A stretch of DNA of 64,000 bases from Inmirania thermothiophila (GTDB lineage: Bacteria; Pseudomonadota; Gammaproteobacteria; DSM-100275): NCBI RefSeq assembly GCF_003751635.1, contig NZ_RJVI01000001.1, forward strand, positions 386,000 to 449,999, in the 5' to 3' direction. The notes beneath the pieces are model-generated. The model did not search any database. It was not told where the DNA came from and saw nothing but the letters and a program-made list of their open reading frames with translations. How positions within the stretch are numbered: the stretch's first letter is position 1; the number at the start of each line of letters is the position of its first letter. The translations under genes were made by a program, and so were the position numbers. Shown here in pieces: positions 35,711 through 44,547 of this stretch.

Positions 35711-36400
35711 TCAGGCCGGCGGCGCCGCCCGCGCCGCCACCCACAGGTGGATCTCGGCGGCGCCCGCCCGGCGCAGGGCACGGGCGGCGGCCTCGGCGGT
35801 GGCGCCGCTGGTGAGGACGTCGTCGACGAGGATCACCCGCCGCGGCGCCGCGTCGCGGGCGACGAAGGCGGTGCGCAGGTTGCGGCGGCGGGCGCGGGCG
35901 TCGAGCCCCACCTGGCTCGGGGTGTCGCGGCGGCGTGCGAGGAGCGCGGGGGCGAGGGGGAGGCCGCGGGCGCGGGCGATGCCGCGGGCGAGCTCCAGGG
36001 CCTGGTTGTAGCCGCGCTGCGCGAGGCGGCGGCGGTGCAGCGGCACCGGCACCAGGACCCCGTCCACCGCCGGCGCCGCCTCGGCCATGAGCGCGGCGAG
36101 GAGCGCGAGGGCGGCGAGGTCGCCGCGGTACTTGGCGCGGTGGACGATGCGGTCGGCAGGCGGGGCGTGGGCGAGCGCGGCCCAGGCGCGGAAGGGCGGC
36201 GGGCGGCGCAGGCAGCGCCCGCAGGGGCCCGCCGCCCCCTCGGGCAGCGGCGCCGCGCACAGGGGGCAGGGGCGCGGATGGCGGGGCAGGGCGTCGGCGC
36301 AGTCCCGGCACAGGTCGCGGCCGTCGCCCGGCCCGCCGCAGAGGAGGCAGCGCCAGGGATAGAGGAGCCGCAGGATGCGGCGGGCGATCCCGTCAACCAT
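35711..36400 (-). CDS. comF: ComF family amidophosphoribosyltransferase-like protein
   Basis: About 229 residues. N-terminal zinc-ribbon with four CxxC-type pairs (CLLCGG, CRDC, CPLC, CGRC) followed by a phosphoribosyltransferase fold with [16 protein letters not shown] and [12 protein letters not shown]. ComF proteins take part in DNA uptake in competent bacteria; pilTU in the same window is compatible with that. ATG 36406 lies directly against GGAAGGG, so ATG 36400, 6 nt downstream, is the better start. The start is covered by the bio operator. Confidence 0.9.
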   Translation of the reverse strand: MVDGIARRILRLLYPWRCLLCGGPGDGRDLCRDCADALPRHPRPCPLCAAPLPEGAAGPCGRCLRRPPPFRAWAALAHAPPADRIVHRAKYRGDLAALALLAALMAEAAPAVDGVLVPVPLHRRRLAQRGYNQALELARGIARARGLPLAPALLARRRDTPSQVGLDARARRRNLRTAFVARDAAPRRVILVDDVLTSGATAEAAARALRRAGAAEIHLWVAARAAPPA

Positions 36401-36421
36401 CGGCATCCCTTCCGGTTGACA
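36391..36421. promoter_or_regulatory. bioO: BirA-type biotin operator
   Basis: CGTCAACC (36391-36398) and GGTTGACA (36414-36421) form an inverted repeat with one mismatch, separated by 15 nt. This matches the BirA box (TTGTAAACC-N14-16-GGTTTACAA) in its core ACC...GGT, spacing and symmetry. The right arm coincides with the -35 of the bioB promoter and the left arm with the start of comF, so holo-BirA binding would block bioBFHCD and probably comF. Confidence 0.72.
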
Positions 36422-36443
36422 GCGTCCGGCCGCGGGCTACCAT
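36416..36443 (+). promoter_or_regulatory. Promoter of bioBFHCD
   Basis: A consensus -35 TTGACA (36416-36421), 16-nt spacer and -10 TACCAT (36438-36443). Initiation near 36450 leaves a leader of about 25 nt before the bioB ATG. The -35 is embedded in the BirA-like operator. Confidence 0.65.
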
Positions 36444-36474
36444 CGGGGGCCGGTCGCAGCCGAGGTACGCCAGC

Positions 36475-37539
36475 ATGACCAGCCATAGCAGCGCCGCGCA
36501 GGCGGCGCAAGCCGTCCGCCACGACTGGACCCGCGACGAGGTGGCGGCGCTCTACGCGCGCCCGTTGCTCGACCTCGTCTTCGAGGCCGCCGCGGTCCAC
36601 CGCCGCCACTTCCCCGGCAACCGGGTGCAGGTGAGCACCCTGCTCAGCGTCAAGACCGGCGGCTGCTCCGAGGACTGCGGCTACTGCGCCCAGAGCGCGC
36701 ATCACGACACCGGGCTCGCGCGCGAGCCGCTGATGGCGCTGGAGGCGGTGGTGGCGCGGGCGCGCGAGGCGCGTGCCGCCGGCGCCGGCCGCTTCTGCAT
36801 GGGGGCGGCCTGGCGGCGGCCGCGGCCGCGCGAGTTCGAGGCCCTGCTGGAGATGGTCCGCGCGGTCAAGGCCCTGGGGCTCGAGACCTGCCTCACCGCG
36901 GGGGCGCTCACGGCCGAGCAGGCGCGGTGGCTCGCCGAGGCCGGGCTCGACTACTACAACCACAACCTCGACACCTCGCGCGAGCACTACCCGCGCATCG
37001 TCACCACCCACGGCTACGACGAGCGCCTCGAGACCCTGCGCCACGTCCGCGAGGCCGGGCTCAAGGTCTGCTGCGGCGGCATCCTCGGCCTCGGCGAGTC
37101 GCGCGAGGACCGCATCGGGCTGCTGCTGGAGCTGGCGCGCATGCCCCGCCACCCCGAGAGCGTGCCCATCAACCGCCTGGTGCCCATCGCGGGCACGCCC
37201 CTGGCCGACGCCCCGCCCCTGGACCCGTTCGAGCTCGTGCGCACGGTGGCGGTGGCACGCATCCTCATGCCCCGCTCCTGGATCCGCCTCTCGGCGGGGC
37301 GCGAGTCCATGAGCGACGAGCTCCAGGCCCTGTGCTTCCTCGCCGGCGCCAACTCGGTCTTCTCCGGCGAGCGCCTGCTCACCGCCCCCAACGCTGGCGC
37401 CGAGCGCGACCGCGCGCTGTTTGCGCGCCTCGGGCTCGAGCCCGAGCCCCACGCCGAGCGCGCCCACACCGGCGGCACCGGGTCGGGGCCGCTGCTCTAC
37501 GGCGAGGCCTGCCTTGGCGAGCGCGCCGAGCCTCACTGA
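36475..37539 (+). CDS. bioB: Biotin synthase
   Basis: 354 residues. Radical-SAM enzyme that inserts sulfur into dethiobiotin. The radical-SAM cluster ligands are in [11 protein letters not shown] (CxxxCxxC); the second, sacrificial [2Fe-2S] cluster uses Cys and Arg residues such as [20 protein letters not shown] and [23 protein letters not shown] and [12 protein letters not shown] are standard. First gene of bioBFHCD; its end overlaps bioF by 26 nt. Confidence 0.97.
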   Translation: MTSHSSAAQAAQAVRHDWTRDEVAALYARPLLDLVFEAAAVHRRHFPGNRVQVSTLLSVKTGGCSEDCGYCAQSAHHDTGLAREPLMALEAVVARAREARAAGAGRFCMGAAWRRPRPREFEALLEMVRAVKALGLETCLTAGALTAEQARWLAEAGLDYYNHNLDTSREHYPRIVTTHGYDERLETLRHVREAGLKVCCGGILGLGESREDRIGLLLELARMPRHPESVPINRLVPIAGTPLADAPPLDPFELVRTVAVARILMPRSWIRLSAGRESMSDELQALCFLAGANSVFSGERLLTAPNAGAERDRALFARLGLEPEPHAERAHTGGTGSGPLLYGEACLGERAEPH

Positions 37540-38701
37540 GGCCGCGCTGCGCCGCGCCCTGCTCGAGCGCGAGGCGGCGGGGCTGCGGCGCCTGCGCCGC
37601 CTCGTGGACGGTCCCCAGGGGCCCGAGGTGGTGGTGGAGGGGCGGCGGCTCCTCGCCTTCTGCAGCAACGACTACCTGGGCCTCGCCGCCGACCCGCGCC
37701 TGGCGGAGGCGGCGGCGCGGGCCCTGCGCCGCCACGGCACGGGCAGCGGCGCATCACACCTGGTGAGCGGCCACATGCGGCCCCACCACGAGCTCGAGGA
37801 GGCGCTCGCCGACTTCACCGGGCGGGCGCGGGCGCTCGTCTTCTCCACCGGCTACATGGCCAACCTGGGCGTGGTGGGGGCGCTGGCCGGGCGCGGCGAC
37901 ACGGTGGTCGAGGACCGCCTCAACCACGCCTCCCTGCTCGATGCGGCGCGGCTGGCCGGGGCGCGCCTGCGCCGCTATCCCCACGCCGACGCCGCGGCCG
38001 CGGCGCGCCTGCTGGCGCGCGCCCAGGGGCGGCGGCTGCTGGTCACCGACGGCGTCTTCAGCATGGACGGCGACGTGGCGCCGCTGGCGGCGCTCGCGGA
38101 GACGGCGCGCGCGCACGGCGCCTGGCTGGTGGTGGACGACGCCCACGGGCTCGGCGTGGTGGGGCCGGGCGGGCGCGGCAGCCTCGAGGCGGCCGGGCTC
38201 GACGCCGCGGCGGCGCCGGTCCTGGTGGGCACCCTGGGCAAGGCCTTCGGTACCTTCGGCGCCTTCGTCGCGGGCTCCGAGGCGCTGGTGGAGACCCTGA
38301 TCCAGCAGGCGCGCAGCTACATCTACACCACGGCGCTGCCGCCCGCGGTGGCGGAGGCCGCGCGCGAGGCGGTGCGCATCGCCGCCGCCGAGCCGTGGCG
38401 GCGCGAGCGCCTGCGCGGGCTGGTGGCGCGCTTCCGGGCCGGTGCGGCCGCGCTGGGGCTGCCGCTCGCCCCCTCCGGGACCCCGATCCAGCCCCTCATC
38501 GTCGGCGAGGCGGAAGCGGCGGTGCGGCTGTCGCGGGCCCTGGAGGCCCGGGGGATCTGGGTGCCGGCGATCCGCCCGCCGACGGTGCCGCCGGGGCGGG
38601 CGCGGCTGCGCATCACCCTGTCGGCGGCCCACGACGAGGCCCACGTGGCGCGGCTGCTGGAGGCGCTCGCCGAGGCCTGGCGGGGGTGCGGCGGTGGGTG
38701 A
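37514..38701 (+). CDS. bioF: 8-amino-7-oxononanoate synthase
   Basis: 395 residues from TTG 37514. PLP enzyme joining pimeloyl-ACP and alanine. [53 protein letters not shown] and the PLP lysine in [11 protein letters not shown] are clear. No ATG or GTG gives the N-terminus; TTG 37514 lies inside bioB (26-nt overlap) and yields [16 protein letters not shown]. The start therefore is inferred. Overlaps bioH by 8 nt. Confidence 0.93.
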   Translation: MASAPSLTEAALRRALLEREAAGLRRLRRLVDGPQGPEVVVEGRRLLAFCSNDYLGLAADPRLAEAAARALRRHGTGSGASHLVSGHMRPHHELEEALADFTGRARALVFSTGYMANLGVVGALAGRGDTVVEDRLNHASLLDAARLAGARLRRYPHADAAAAARLLARAQGRRLLVTDGVFSMDGDVAPLAALAETARAHGAWLVVDDAHGLGVVGPGGRGSLEAAGLDAAAAPVLVGTLGKAFGTFGAFVAGSEALVETLIQQARSYIYTTALPPAVAEAAREAVRIAAAEPWRRERLRGLVARFRAGAAALGLPLAPSGTPIQPLIVGEAEAAVRLSRALEARGIWVPAIRPPTVPPGRARLRITLSAAHDEAHVARLLEALAEAWRGCGGG

Positions 38702-39428
38702 GGCCGTGCTGCCGGTGGTGGCCCTGCACGGCTGGGCCATGAGCGGGCGGGTCTTCGCGCCCCTGGCGGCGCGCGTGCCGGGGCTGCTCGCCCTCGACCT
38801 GCCGGGGCACGGCGAGGGCGGCGCGGTGCCCGCGGGCGGGGTCGAGGCCTGGGCGGCGGCAGTGCTTGCGCGCGCGCCGCGCCGGGCGTGGTGGCTCGGA
38901 TGGTCCCTCGGCGGCATGGTGGCGCTGGCGGCGGCGGCGCAGGCGCCCGAGCGGGTCGCCGGGCTGGTGCTGGTGGCGGCCTCGCCGCGCTTCGTGCGGG
39001 GGCCCGACTGGCCGCGCGCGACGGCGCCGGAGGTCCTGGAGGGCTTCGCCGCGGAGCTGGCCCGCGACCACGCCGCCACCCTGCGCCGCTTCCTCGCCCT
39101 CCAGGTGCGGGGGGCGCCGGGGGCGCGGCCGCTGGCGCGGCGCCTCGCGGCGGCCATGGCCCCCCCGCGGCCCGAGGCGCTGGCCGCGGGGCTCGACATC
39201 CTGCGGGGTGCCGACCTGCGCGGGGCGCTCGCCGCGCTGGCGGTGCCGGCGGCGGTGGTGCTCGGGGGGCGTGATGCCCTGGTCCCGGCGGCGGTGGCGG
39301 CGGATCTCGCCGCACTCGCCCCGGCGGCGCGGGTCACGGTGCTGGAGGACGCGGCCCATGCGCCGCTGCTCTCGCACCCCGAGGCGGTGGCCGCGGGGCT
39401 GGAGGGGCTGCGCTGTGCCGCGGCCTGA
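38694..39428 (+). CDS. bioH: Pimeloyl-ACP methyl ester carboxylesterase
   Basis: 244 residues, alpha/beta hydrolase. Removes the methyl group placed by BioC, ending pimelate chain growth. Catalytic Ser71 in GWSLGGMV, Asp in LGGRDALVP and His in [18 protein letters not shown] is the oxyanion segment. GTG 38694 overlaps bioF and leads into conserved LPVVALHGW. Its inclusion between bioF and bioC, not apart as in E. coli, confirms the function. Confidence 0.94.
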   Translation: MGEAVLPVVALHGWAMSGRVFAPLAARVPGLLALDLPGHGEGGAVPAGGVEAWAAAVLARAPRRAWWLGWSLGGMVALAAAAQAPERVAGLVLVAASPRFVRGPDWPRATAPEVLEGFAAELARDHAATLRRFLALQVRGAPGARPLARRLAAAMAPPRPEALAAGLDILRGADLRGALAALAVPAAVVLGGRDALVPAAVAADLAALAPAARVTVLEDAAHAPLLSHPEAVAAGLEGLRCAAA

Positions 39429-40263
39429 GGGGCGGCCGGAGAAGGGGCGGGTGCGGGCCAACTTCGCCCGCGCCGCGGCGCGCTACGACGGCTTCGCGCT
39501 GCTGCAGGCGGAGGTCCGCCGGCGCCTGCTGGGCAGGCTCGACTGGCTGCGGCGCTTCGAGCCGCGGACCGTCCTCGACCTCGGCTGCGGCACCGGCGCG
39601 GCCCTGCCCGAGCTCGCCCGCCGCTATCCGCGGGCGCGCCTGCTCGCGGTCGATCTCGCCCACCCGATGGCGGCGGCGGCGCGCCGGCGGGGACGGCCGT
39701 GGCGGCGGCCGTGGGCGGTGTGCGGCGACGCCGAGGCGCTGCCCCTGGCCGGCGCCTCGGTGGACCTCGTCTTCTCCAATCTCACCCTGCAGTGGTGCCC
39801 CCGGCTGGAGGGGGCCCTGGCCGAGATCGCCCGCGTGCTGCGCCCCGGGGGGCTCGTGCTCTTCACCACCTTCGGCCCCGACACCCTGCGCGAGCTGCGC
39901 GAGGCCTGGGCCGAGGCCGACGGCGGCGCGCATACCCACGTCAACGCCTTCCACGACCTCCACGACGTGGGTGACGCCCTGGTGGCGGCGGGGCTCGCCG
40001 ACGCGGTGGCCGACGTCGAGCGCATCACCATGACCTACCCGGACGCCTACACCCTGATGGGCGACCTCAAGGGGCTGGGCGCCGCCAACGCCACCGCCGG
40101 CAGGCCGCGGGGGCTGACCACGCGGCGCCGTCTGGAGCGGGTGGCGGCGGCCTACGAGCGCTTCCGCCGCGCCGAGGACGGGCGCCTGCCGGCCACCTGG
40201 GAGGTGGTCTTCGGCCACGCCTGGGGGCGGGCGCCGCTGGAGGTGGGGGTGGCGGGCCCGTGA
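39415..40263 (+). CDS. bioC: Malonyl-ACP O-methyltransferase
   Basis: 282 residues. SAM-dependent methylation of malonyl-ACP to start pimeloyl chain synthesis. Motif I VLDLGCGTGAALPEL, acidic AVDLAHPMAAAA, GDAEALPLAGASVDLVFSNL and the BioC-specific FTTFGPDTLRELREAW. GTG 39415 has GGAGGGG 7 nt upstream and overlaps bioH by 14 nt. Overlaps bioD by 4 nt. Confidence 0.95.
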   Translation: MPRPEGRPEKGRVRANFARAAARYDGFALLQAEVRRRLLGRLDWLRRFEPRTVLDLGCGTGAALPELARRYPRARLLAVDLAHPMAAAARRRGRPWRRPWAVCGDAEALPLAGASVDLVFSNLTLQWCPRLEGALAEIARVLRPGGLVLFTTFGPDTLRELREAWAEADGGAHTHVNAFHDLHDVGDALVAAGLADAVADVERITMTYPDAYTLMGDLKGLGAANATAGRPRGLTTRRRLERVAAAYERFRRAEDGRLPATWEVVFGHAWGRAPLEVGVAGP

Positions 40264-40931
40264 CGGCGGGCTGGTTCGTCACCGGCACCGACACCGGCGC
40301 GGGCAAGACCGTGGCGGCGGCGGCGCTGATCCACCGCCTGCGCGCCGAGGGCCTGCGCGTGGCGCCCATGAAGCCGGTGGCCTCGGGCTGTCGCGCCACC
40401 CCCGGGGGGCTTCGCAGCGAGGACGCCGAGATCCTGATCGAGGCCGCCGGCGGCGGCTGGGACTACGCCGACGTCAACCCCTACGCCCTCGCCCCGCCCG
40501 TCGCGCCCCACATCGCCGCCGCCGAGGCCGGGGTGGAGATCCGCCGCGCGCCGATCCTCGAGGCCTACGCGCGGCTGCGGGCGGGGGCCGACGCGGTGGT
40601 GGTGGAGGGAGTGGGCGGCTGGCTCGTCCCCCTCGGCGCGCACTGGACCACGGCCGACCTCGCCGTGGCGATGGGTCTGCCGGTCCTGCTGGTGGTGGGG
40701 CTGCGCCTCGGCTGCATCAGCCACGCCCTGCTCACCGCCGAGGCGGTGGCGGCGCGGGGGCTACGGCTCGCGGGCTGGATCGCGGCGCGGGTCGAGCCCG
40801 CGACGGAGCGCGCCGGGGCGGTGGTCGAGGCCCTGCAGGCGCGCCTTGCGGCCCCGCTGCTGGGGGTGCTGCCGCACGCGCGGCCGCCGCGCCCGGAGCG
40901 CCTTGCCGCCTCGCTCGCCCTGCCGCGGTGA
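40260..40931 (+). CDS. bioD: Dethiobiotin synthetase
   Basis: 223 residues. ATP-dependent ureido ring closure. P-loop TGTDTGAGKTVAAAALIH at the N-terminus, MKPVASGCR, and the VVVEGVGGWLVPLG motif. Last gene of the biotin operon. GTG 40260 overlaps bioC. It ends 3 nt from the convergent rpoH stop, with no terminator visible. Confidence 0.96.
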   Translation: MTAGWFVTGTDTGAGKTVAAAALIHRLRAEGLRVAPMKPVASGCRATPGGLRSEDAEILIEAAGGGWDYADVNPYALAPPVAPHIAAAEAGVEIRRAPILEAYARLRAGADAVVVEGVGGWLVPLGAHWTTADLAVAMGLPVLLVVGLRLGCISHALLTAEAVAARGLRLAGWIAARVEPATERAGAVVEALQARLAAPLLGVLPHARPPRPERLAASLALPR

Positions 40932-40934
40932 GGC

Positions 40935-41792
40935 TCAGGCGGCGAGCTGCATGCGCATCTTGCGGATCGCGGCGTTCTCGATCTGGCGCACGCGCTCGAT
41001 GGAGATCCCGTACTCGGCCGCCAGCTCCTGCAGGGTCGCCTTCGGCTCGGCCAGCCAGCGGCGCGTGACGATGTCGCGGCTGCGCGGATCGAGCGCCGCC
41101 AGCGCCGCGTGCAGGCGGGCGCGGCTGTGCGCCTCCCACTCCGCCTGCGCCACCTGCTCGGCGGGGTCGGCGCCGCGGTCCTCGAGGTAGGCGACGGGGG
41201 CAGGCCGGTGGCCCTCGTCGTCGTCCTCGGGGCCGGCGTCGAAGGGGACGTCGTGGGCGGCGAGGCGGCGCTCCATCTCCACCACCTCGGCCTCCGGCAC
41301 GCCGAGGTCGGCGGCGATGCGCCGGGCCTCGTCGCGGCTGAGCCAGCCCAGGCGCTGCTTCGCCCGGCGCAGGTTGAAGAAGAGCTTGCGCTGGGCCTTG
41401 GTGGTGGCGACCTTGACGATGCGCCAGTTGCGCAGGATGAACTCGTGGATCTCCGCCCGGATCCAGTGCACGGCGAAGGAGACCAGGCGCACCCCCATGG
41501 CGGGGTCGAAGCGCTTGACCGCCTTCATGAGGCCGATGTTGCCCTCCTGGATGAGGTCGCCGAGGGGCAGCCCGTAGCCGAGGTAGCCGCGGGCGATGTA
41601 GACCACGAAGCGAAGGTGCGCGAGCACCAGGCGCCGGGCCGCCTCGAGGTCGCGCCGCTCGCGCCAGGCCCGCGCGAGCTGCCGCTCCTCCTCGGCGTCC
41701 AGCACCGGGATGCGGTTGACGGCCTCGATGTAGGCGTCGAGGTTGCTGACCGGCGCCGGCAGCGTCAGGCGTGCCTCGATCGGCAGCGTCAT
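40935..41792 (-). CDS. rpoH: Heat-shock sigma factor RpoH
   Basis: 285 residues. Sigma-32 type factor: region 2.1-2.4 from [20 protein letters not shown] through [19 protein letters not shown] and [19 protein letters not shown], the RpoH box [10 protein letters not shown] that distinguishes it from RpoD/RpoS and contributes to FtsH/DnaK control, and a region 4.2 [32 protein letters not shown] precedes ATG 41792. A perfect CIRCE element overlaps its presumed promoter. Confidence 0.96.
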   Translation of the reverse strand: MTLPIEARLTLPAPVSNLDAYIEAVNRIPVLDAEEERQLARAWRERRDLEAARRLVLAHLRFVVYIARGYLGYGLPLGDLIQEGNIGLMKAVKRFDPAMGVRLVSFAVHWIRAEIHEFILRNWRIVKVATTKAQRKLFFNLRRAKQRLGWLSRDEARRIAADLGVPEAEVVEMERRLAAHDVPFDAGPEDDDEGHRPAPVAYLEDRGADPAEQVAQAEWEAHSRARLHAALAALDPRSRDIVTRRWLAEPKATLQELAAEYGISIERVRQIENAAIRKMRMQLAA

Positions 41793-41843
41793 GGTGCATT
41801 CCTCCCCCTGCGTCGGTGTCCGTGTCTCGCGGGCACCTTGAGT

Positions 41844-41870
41844 TTAGCACTCACCGCCTTCGAGTGCTAA
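41844..41870. promoter_or_regulatory. CIRCE element (HrcA operator) upstream of rpoH
   Basis: TTAGCACTC (41844-41852), nine nucleotides, GAGTGCTAA (41862-41870): a letter-perfect CIRCE, the operator of repressor HrcA usually found before groESL or hrcA-grpE-dnaKJ. It lies 52 nt upstream of the rpoH ATG. A minus-strand TTAGCA/TAAACT pair (complements of 41865-41870 and 41841-41846, spacer 18) falls within it and could be the rpoH promoter. It is also 92 nt upstream of the divergent GGDEF/EAL gene. Confidence 0.9.
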
Positions 41871-41945
41871 CGGCGGGGAAGGTTCCCCGGGCGCAGGGGC
41901 GGGCGGGTTTCGTATCAAATTTGGTCGCGTCAACGATCAGGTTAT

Positions 41946-41954
41946 TGCTATAAT
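41946..41954 (+). promoter_or_regulatory. Extended -10 promoter of the GGDEF/EAL gene
   Basis: TGCTATAAT is a perfect extended -10 (TGn plus TATAAT at 41949-41954) in a short AT-rich patch. Initiation would fall at about 41961, one base before the ATG at 41962, so the transcript is predicted leaderless. No ribosome site is visible upstream of the start. Confidence 0.6.
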
Positions 41955-41961
41955 TCGCGTG

Positions 41962-44475
41962 ATGAGAGAGGCGACCTCCAAGGCCCCCGACGAGACCCGC
42001 CTGGGCTTCCTGCTCACCCGACGCTTCGCCTTGTTCGCGCTGGCCGCGGCGCTGGCGGTCGGGGCCGGGCTCGCCGCCCTGTACCGTTTCTACGTCGTCG
42101 AGGCCCTGGTGTTGCAGGAGCGCCGCCACGCCGAGAGCCTCGCGCGCAGCCTGGTCTCCGTGCTGCACCACCACTACGACGGGCTGCTCGACGCCAGCGC
42201 CGCCATGACCGCGGTCGAGCTCGCCCGCCATCCCCTCCAGGAGGACCTGCGCGAGCTCCTCGAGGCCGCGGGCGGCGGGCGCGTGGTGCGCGCCAAGCTC
42301 TACGACGGGCAGGGGCGGACGGTGTTCTCGACCCGGCCCTACGAGGTGGGTGAGGACCAGGCGCGCAACCCGGGGGTGCGTTCCGCCCTCGGCGGGCAGG
42401 TGCACTGGGCCATCGAGCGGCGCGGCCACTTCAACGTCCACGACCGGGTGGTGGAGCAGCAGGACCTGCTCGAGACCTACGTGCCGGTGGCGGAGCGGGA
42501 CGATGGGGGGCGCGTCCACGGCGTGGTCGAGCTCTACACCGACATCGGCCCTCTCTTCGCCCAGGTGCGGCGGGTGCAGTGGGCCCTGGCGGCGGGGACG
42601 GCGCTGGCGCTGCTCCTGCTCTGGGCGGGGATCACGTGGTACGTGCGCCGCGGGGCGCTCGCGCTGGCGGCGCGGCTCGTCCGGCGCGAGACCCGGCTCG
42701 CCGAGGCCGAGGCGCGCATCGCGGGCCTCGAGGCCGACCTGGCGGCGGCGCGGGAGGAGGCGCGGCGGGCCGAGGGGGAGCGCCGGCGGGCGCTTCGCGA
42801 GCTCGAGTACGCCCGCATCGCCTTCGAGAAGACCAGCGAGGGGATCGTCGTCACCGACCGCACCGGCGCGATCCTCGCGGTCAACCCCGCGTTCACGCGG
42901 CTGACCGGCTACGCCCCCGAGGAGGTGATCGGCGAGAACACCCGCATCCTCTCCTCGGGCCGGCACGAGCCGGCCTTCTACGAGGCCATGTGGCGGGAGC
43001 TGGCCGAGCAGGGGCAGTGGCAGGGCGAGATCTGGAACCGGCGCAAGAGCGGCGAGTTCTATCCCGAGTGGCTCAACATCACCGCGGTGCGGGAGGCCGA
43101 CGGCGAGATCACGGGCTACATCGGCATCTTCTCCGACCTCAGCCGCGTCAAGGCGGCGGAGGAGCAGGCGGCCTACCTGGCCCAGCACGACCCGCTCACG
43201 GGGCTGCCCAACCGCGCCCTGCTGCGCGACCGCATCCAGCAGGCCCTGGCGCACGCCCGCCGCGCCGGGGAGCGGCTGGCGCTGCTGTTCGTGGACCTGG
43301 ACCGCTTCAAGGACATCAACGACACCCTCGGCCACGCCGCCGGCGACCTCGTCCTCAAGGCCGTGGCGCGCCGCTTCGCGCGCTGCATCCGCGCCGACGA
43401 CACCCTCGCCCGGCACGCCGGCGACACCTTCGCCGTGCTCGCCCGGGGCATCGACCAGGCCGACGACGCCGCGCGCCTCGCCCAGTGCCTGCTGGACGCC
43501 CTCGCCGAGCCGGTCACCGTCGAGGGGCGGCAGCTCTTCCTGCGGGCCAGCATCGGCATCGCCGTCGCGCCGGAGGACGCCGAGGACCCGGACTCGCTGC
43601 TGCAGCACGCCGATGCCGCCATGTACGAGGCCGCCTCCGCCGGCGGCGGCCGCTACCATTTCTTCGCCATCGCCCTCGAGGAGCAGGCGCGGCGGCGGCT
43701 GGACCTGGAGGGCGCGCTGCGCAAGGCCCTCGAGCGCGGGGAGCTGCTGCTGCACTACCAGCCGCAGGTGGACCTCTCCGACGGCGCCATCGTGGGCGCC
43801 GAGGCCCTGGTGCGCTGGCGCCACCCGGAGCGGGGCCTGATTCCGCCCGGGGAGTTCATCCCCGTGGCCGAGGAGAGCGGGCTCGTCGTGCCCCTGGGCG
43901 AATGGGTGCTGCGCGAGGCCTGCCGCCAGGCCTACCGCTGGCGCGTCGAGGGGCTGCCGCCGGTGCGGGTGGCGGTCAACCTCTCGGCGCGCCAGTTCGC
44001 GGCCGGCGACCTCGCCGAGCTGGTCGAGCGCATCCTCGACGAGACCGGGATGGAGCCGCACTACCTGGAGCTCGAGCTCACCGAGAGCGCGCTCATGGCC
44101 GACACCGACCGCGCCGCGCGCACCCTCGGGGCGCTGCGCGAGCTCGGCGTCCATGTCGCCGTCGACGACTTCGGCACCGGCTACTCCTCCATGGCCTATC
44201 TGCGCCGCTTCCCCCTGAGCGCGCTCAAGATCGACCAGGCCTTCGTGCGCGGCCTGCCGGGGAGCGAGGAGGATGCCGCCATCGTCGGCGCCACCGCGGC
44301 GCTGGCCCGCGCGCTGGGGCTGCGCACCGTCGCCGAGGGGGTCGCCACCAAGGCGCAGTGGCTCAAGCTGCTCCAGCTCCGTGTGGACGAGATCCAGGGC
44401 GAGCTCACCGGCTGGTCCGGACCGCCCGAGGAGCTGGCGCGGCGGCTGCGGGAGGGGCGGATCCTGCAGGCCTGA
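41962..44475 (+). CDS. Membrane PAS-GGDEF-EAL c-di-GMP signalling protein
   Basis: 837 residues. Two membrane helices (about 22-44 and 207-228) enclose a periplasmic sensor-like domain; then a coiled coil (about 235-275), a PAS domain (about 275-400), GGDEF (405-565) and EAL (580-830). The cyclase signature is degenerate: H485-AGDTF instead of GGDEF. The EAL domain retains E614-A-L, NLSARQF, ELTESAL, VDDFGTGYSS and the KID lysine, so c-di-GMP hydrolysis is likely and synthesis unlikely (inference). The C-terminal loop reads IQGELTGWSGPP, not the common QGYLFSRP. GTG 41959 is an alternative start. Confidence 0.92.
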   Translation: MREATSKAPDETRLGFLLTRRFALFALAAALAVGAGLAALYRFYVVEALVLQERRHAESLARSLVSVLHHHYDGLLDASAAMTAVELARHPLQEDLRELLEAAGGGRVVRAKLYDGQGRTVFSTRPYEVGEDQARNPGVRSALGGQVHWAIERRGHFNVHDRVVEQQDLLETYVPVAERDDGGRVHGVVELYTDIGPLFAQVRRVQWALAAGTALALLLLWAGITWYVRRGALALAARLVRRETRLAEAEARIAGLEADLAAAREEARRAEGERRRALRELEYARIAFEKTSEGIVVTDRTGAILAVNPAFTRLTGYAPEEVIGENTRILSSGRHEPAFYEAMWRELAEQGQWQGEIWNRRKSGEFYPEWLNITAVREADGEITGYIGIFSDLSRVKAAEEQAAYLAQHDPLTGLPNRALLRDRIQQALAHARRAGERLALLFVDLDRFKDINDTLGHAAGDLVLKAVARRFARCIRADDTLARHAGDTFAVLARGIDQADDAARLAQCLLDALAEPVTVEGRQLFLRASIGIAVAPEDAEDPDSLLQHADAAMYEAASAGGGRYHFFAIALEEQARRRLDLEGALRKALERGELLLHYQPQVDLSDGAIVGAEALVRWRHPERGLIPPGEFIPVAEESGLVVPLGEWVLREACRQAYRWRVEGLPPVRVAVNLSARQFAAGDLAELVERILDETGMEPHYLELELTESALMADTDRAARTLGALRELGVHVAVDDFGTGYSSMAYLRRFPLSALKIDQAFVRGLPGSEEDAAIVGATAALARALGLRTVAEGVATKAQWLKLLQLRVDEIQGELTGWSGPPEELARRLREGRILQA

Positions 44476-44482
44476 GGAGGCT

Positions 44483-44512
44483 TTGCGTCGAGGCGGCGCA
44501 AGGCGCTAGGAT
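44483..44512 (+). promoter_or_regulatory. Possible promoter of the multihaem cassette
   Basis: TTGCGT (44483-44488), an 18-nt spacer and TAGGAT (44507-44512) resemble a sigma-70 promoter in the 48-bp gap after the GGDEF/EAL gene. TTGCG and CGCAA (44483-44500) also form a small inverted repeat, without a T-run. Confidence 0.35.
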
Positions 44513-44547
44513 CGGCGTCACGGGTGAGGGGGGAGCATCCGGCCACC

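Noticed and set aside
44483-44500. TTGCG/CGCAA inverted repeat as a terminator after the GGDEF/EAL gene
   Set aside because: The stem is only 5 bp and is not followed by a T-run; it overlaps a candidate promoter instead.
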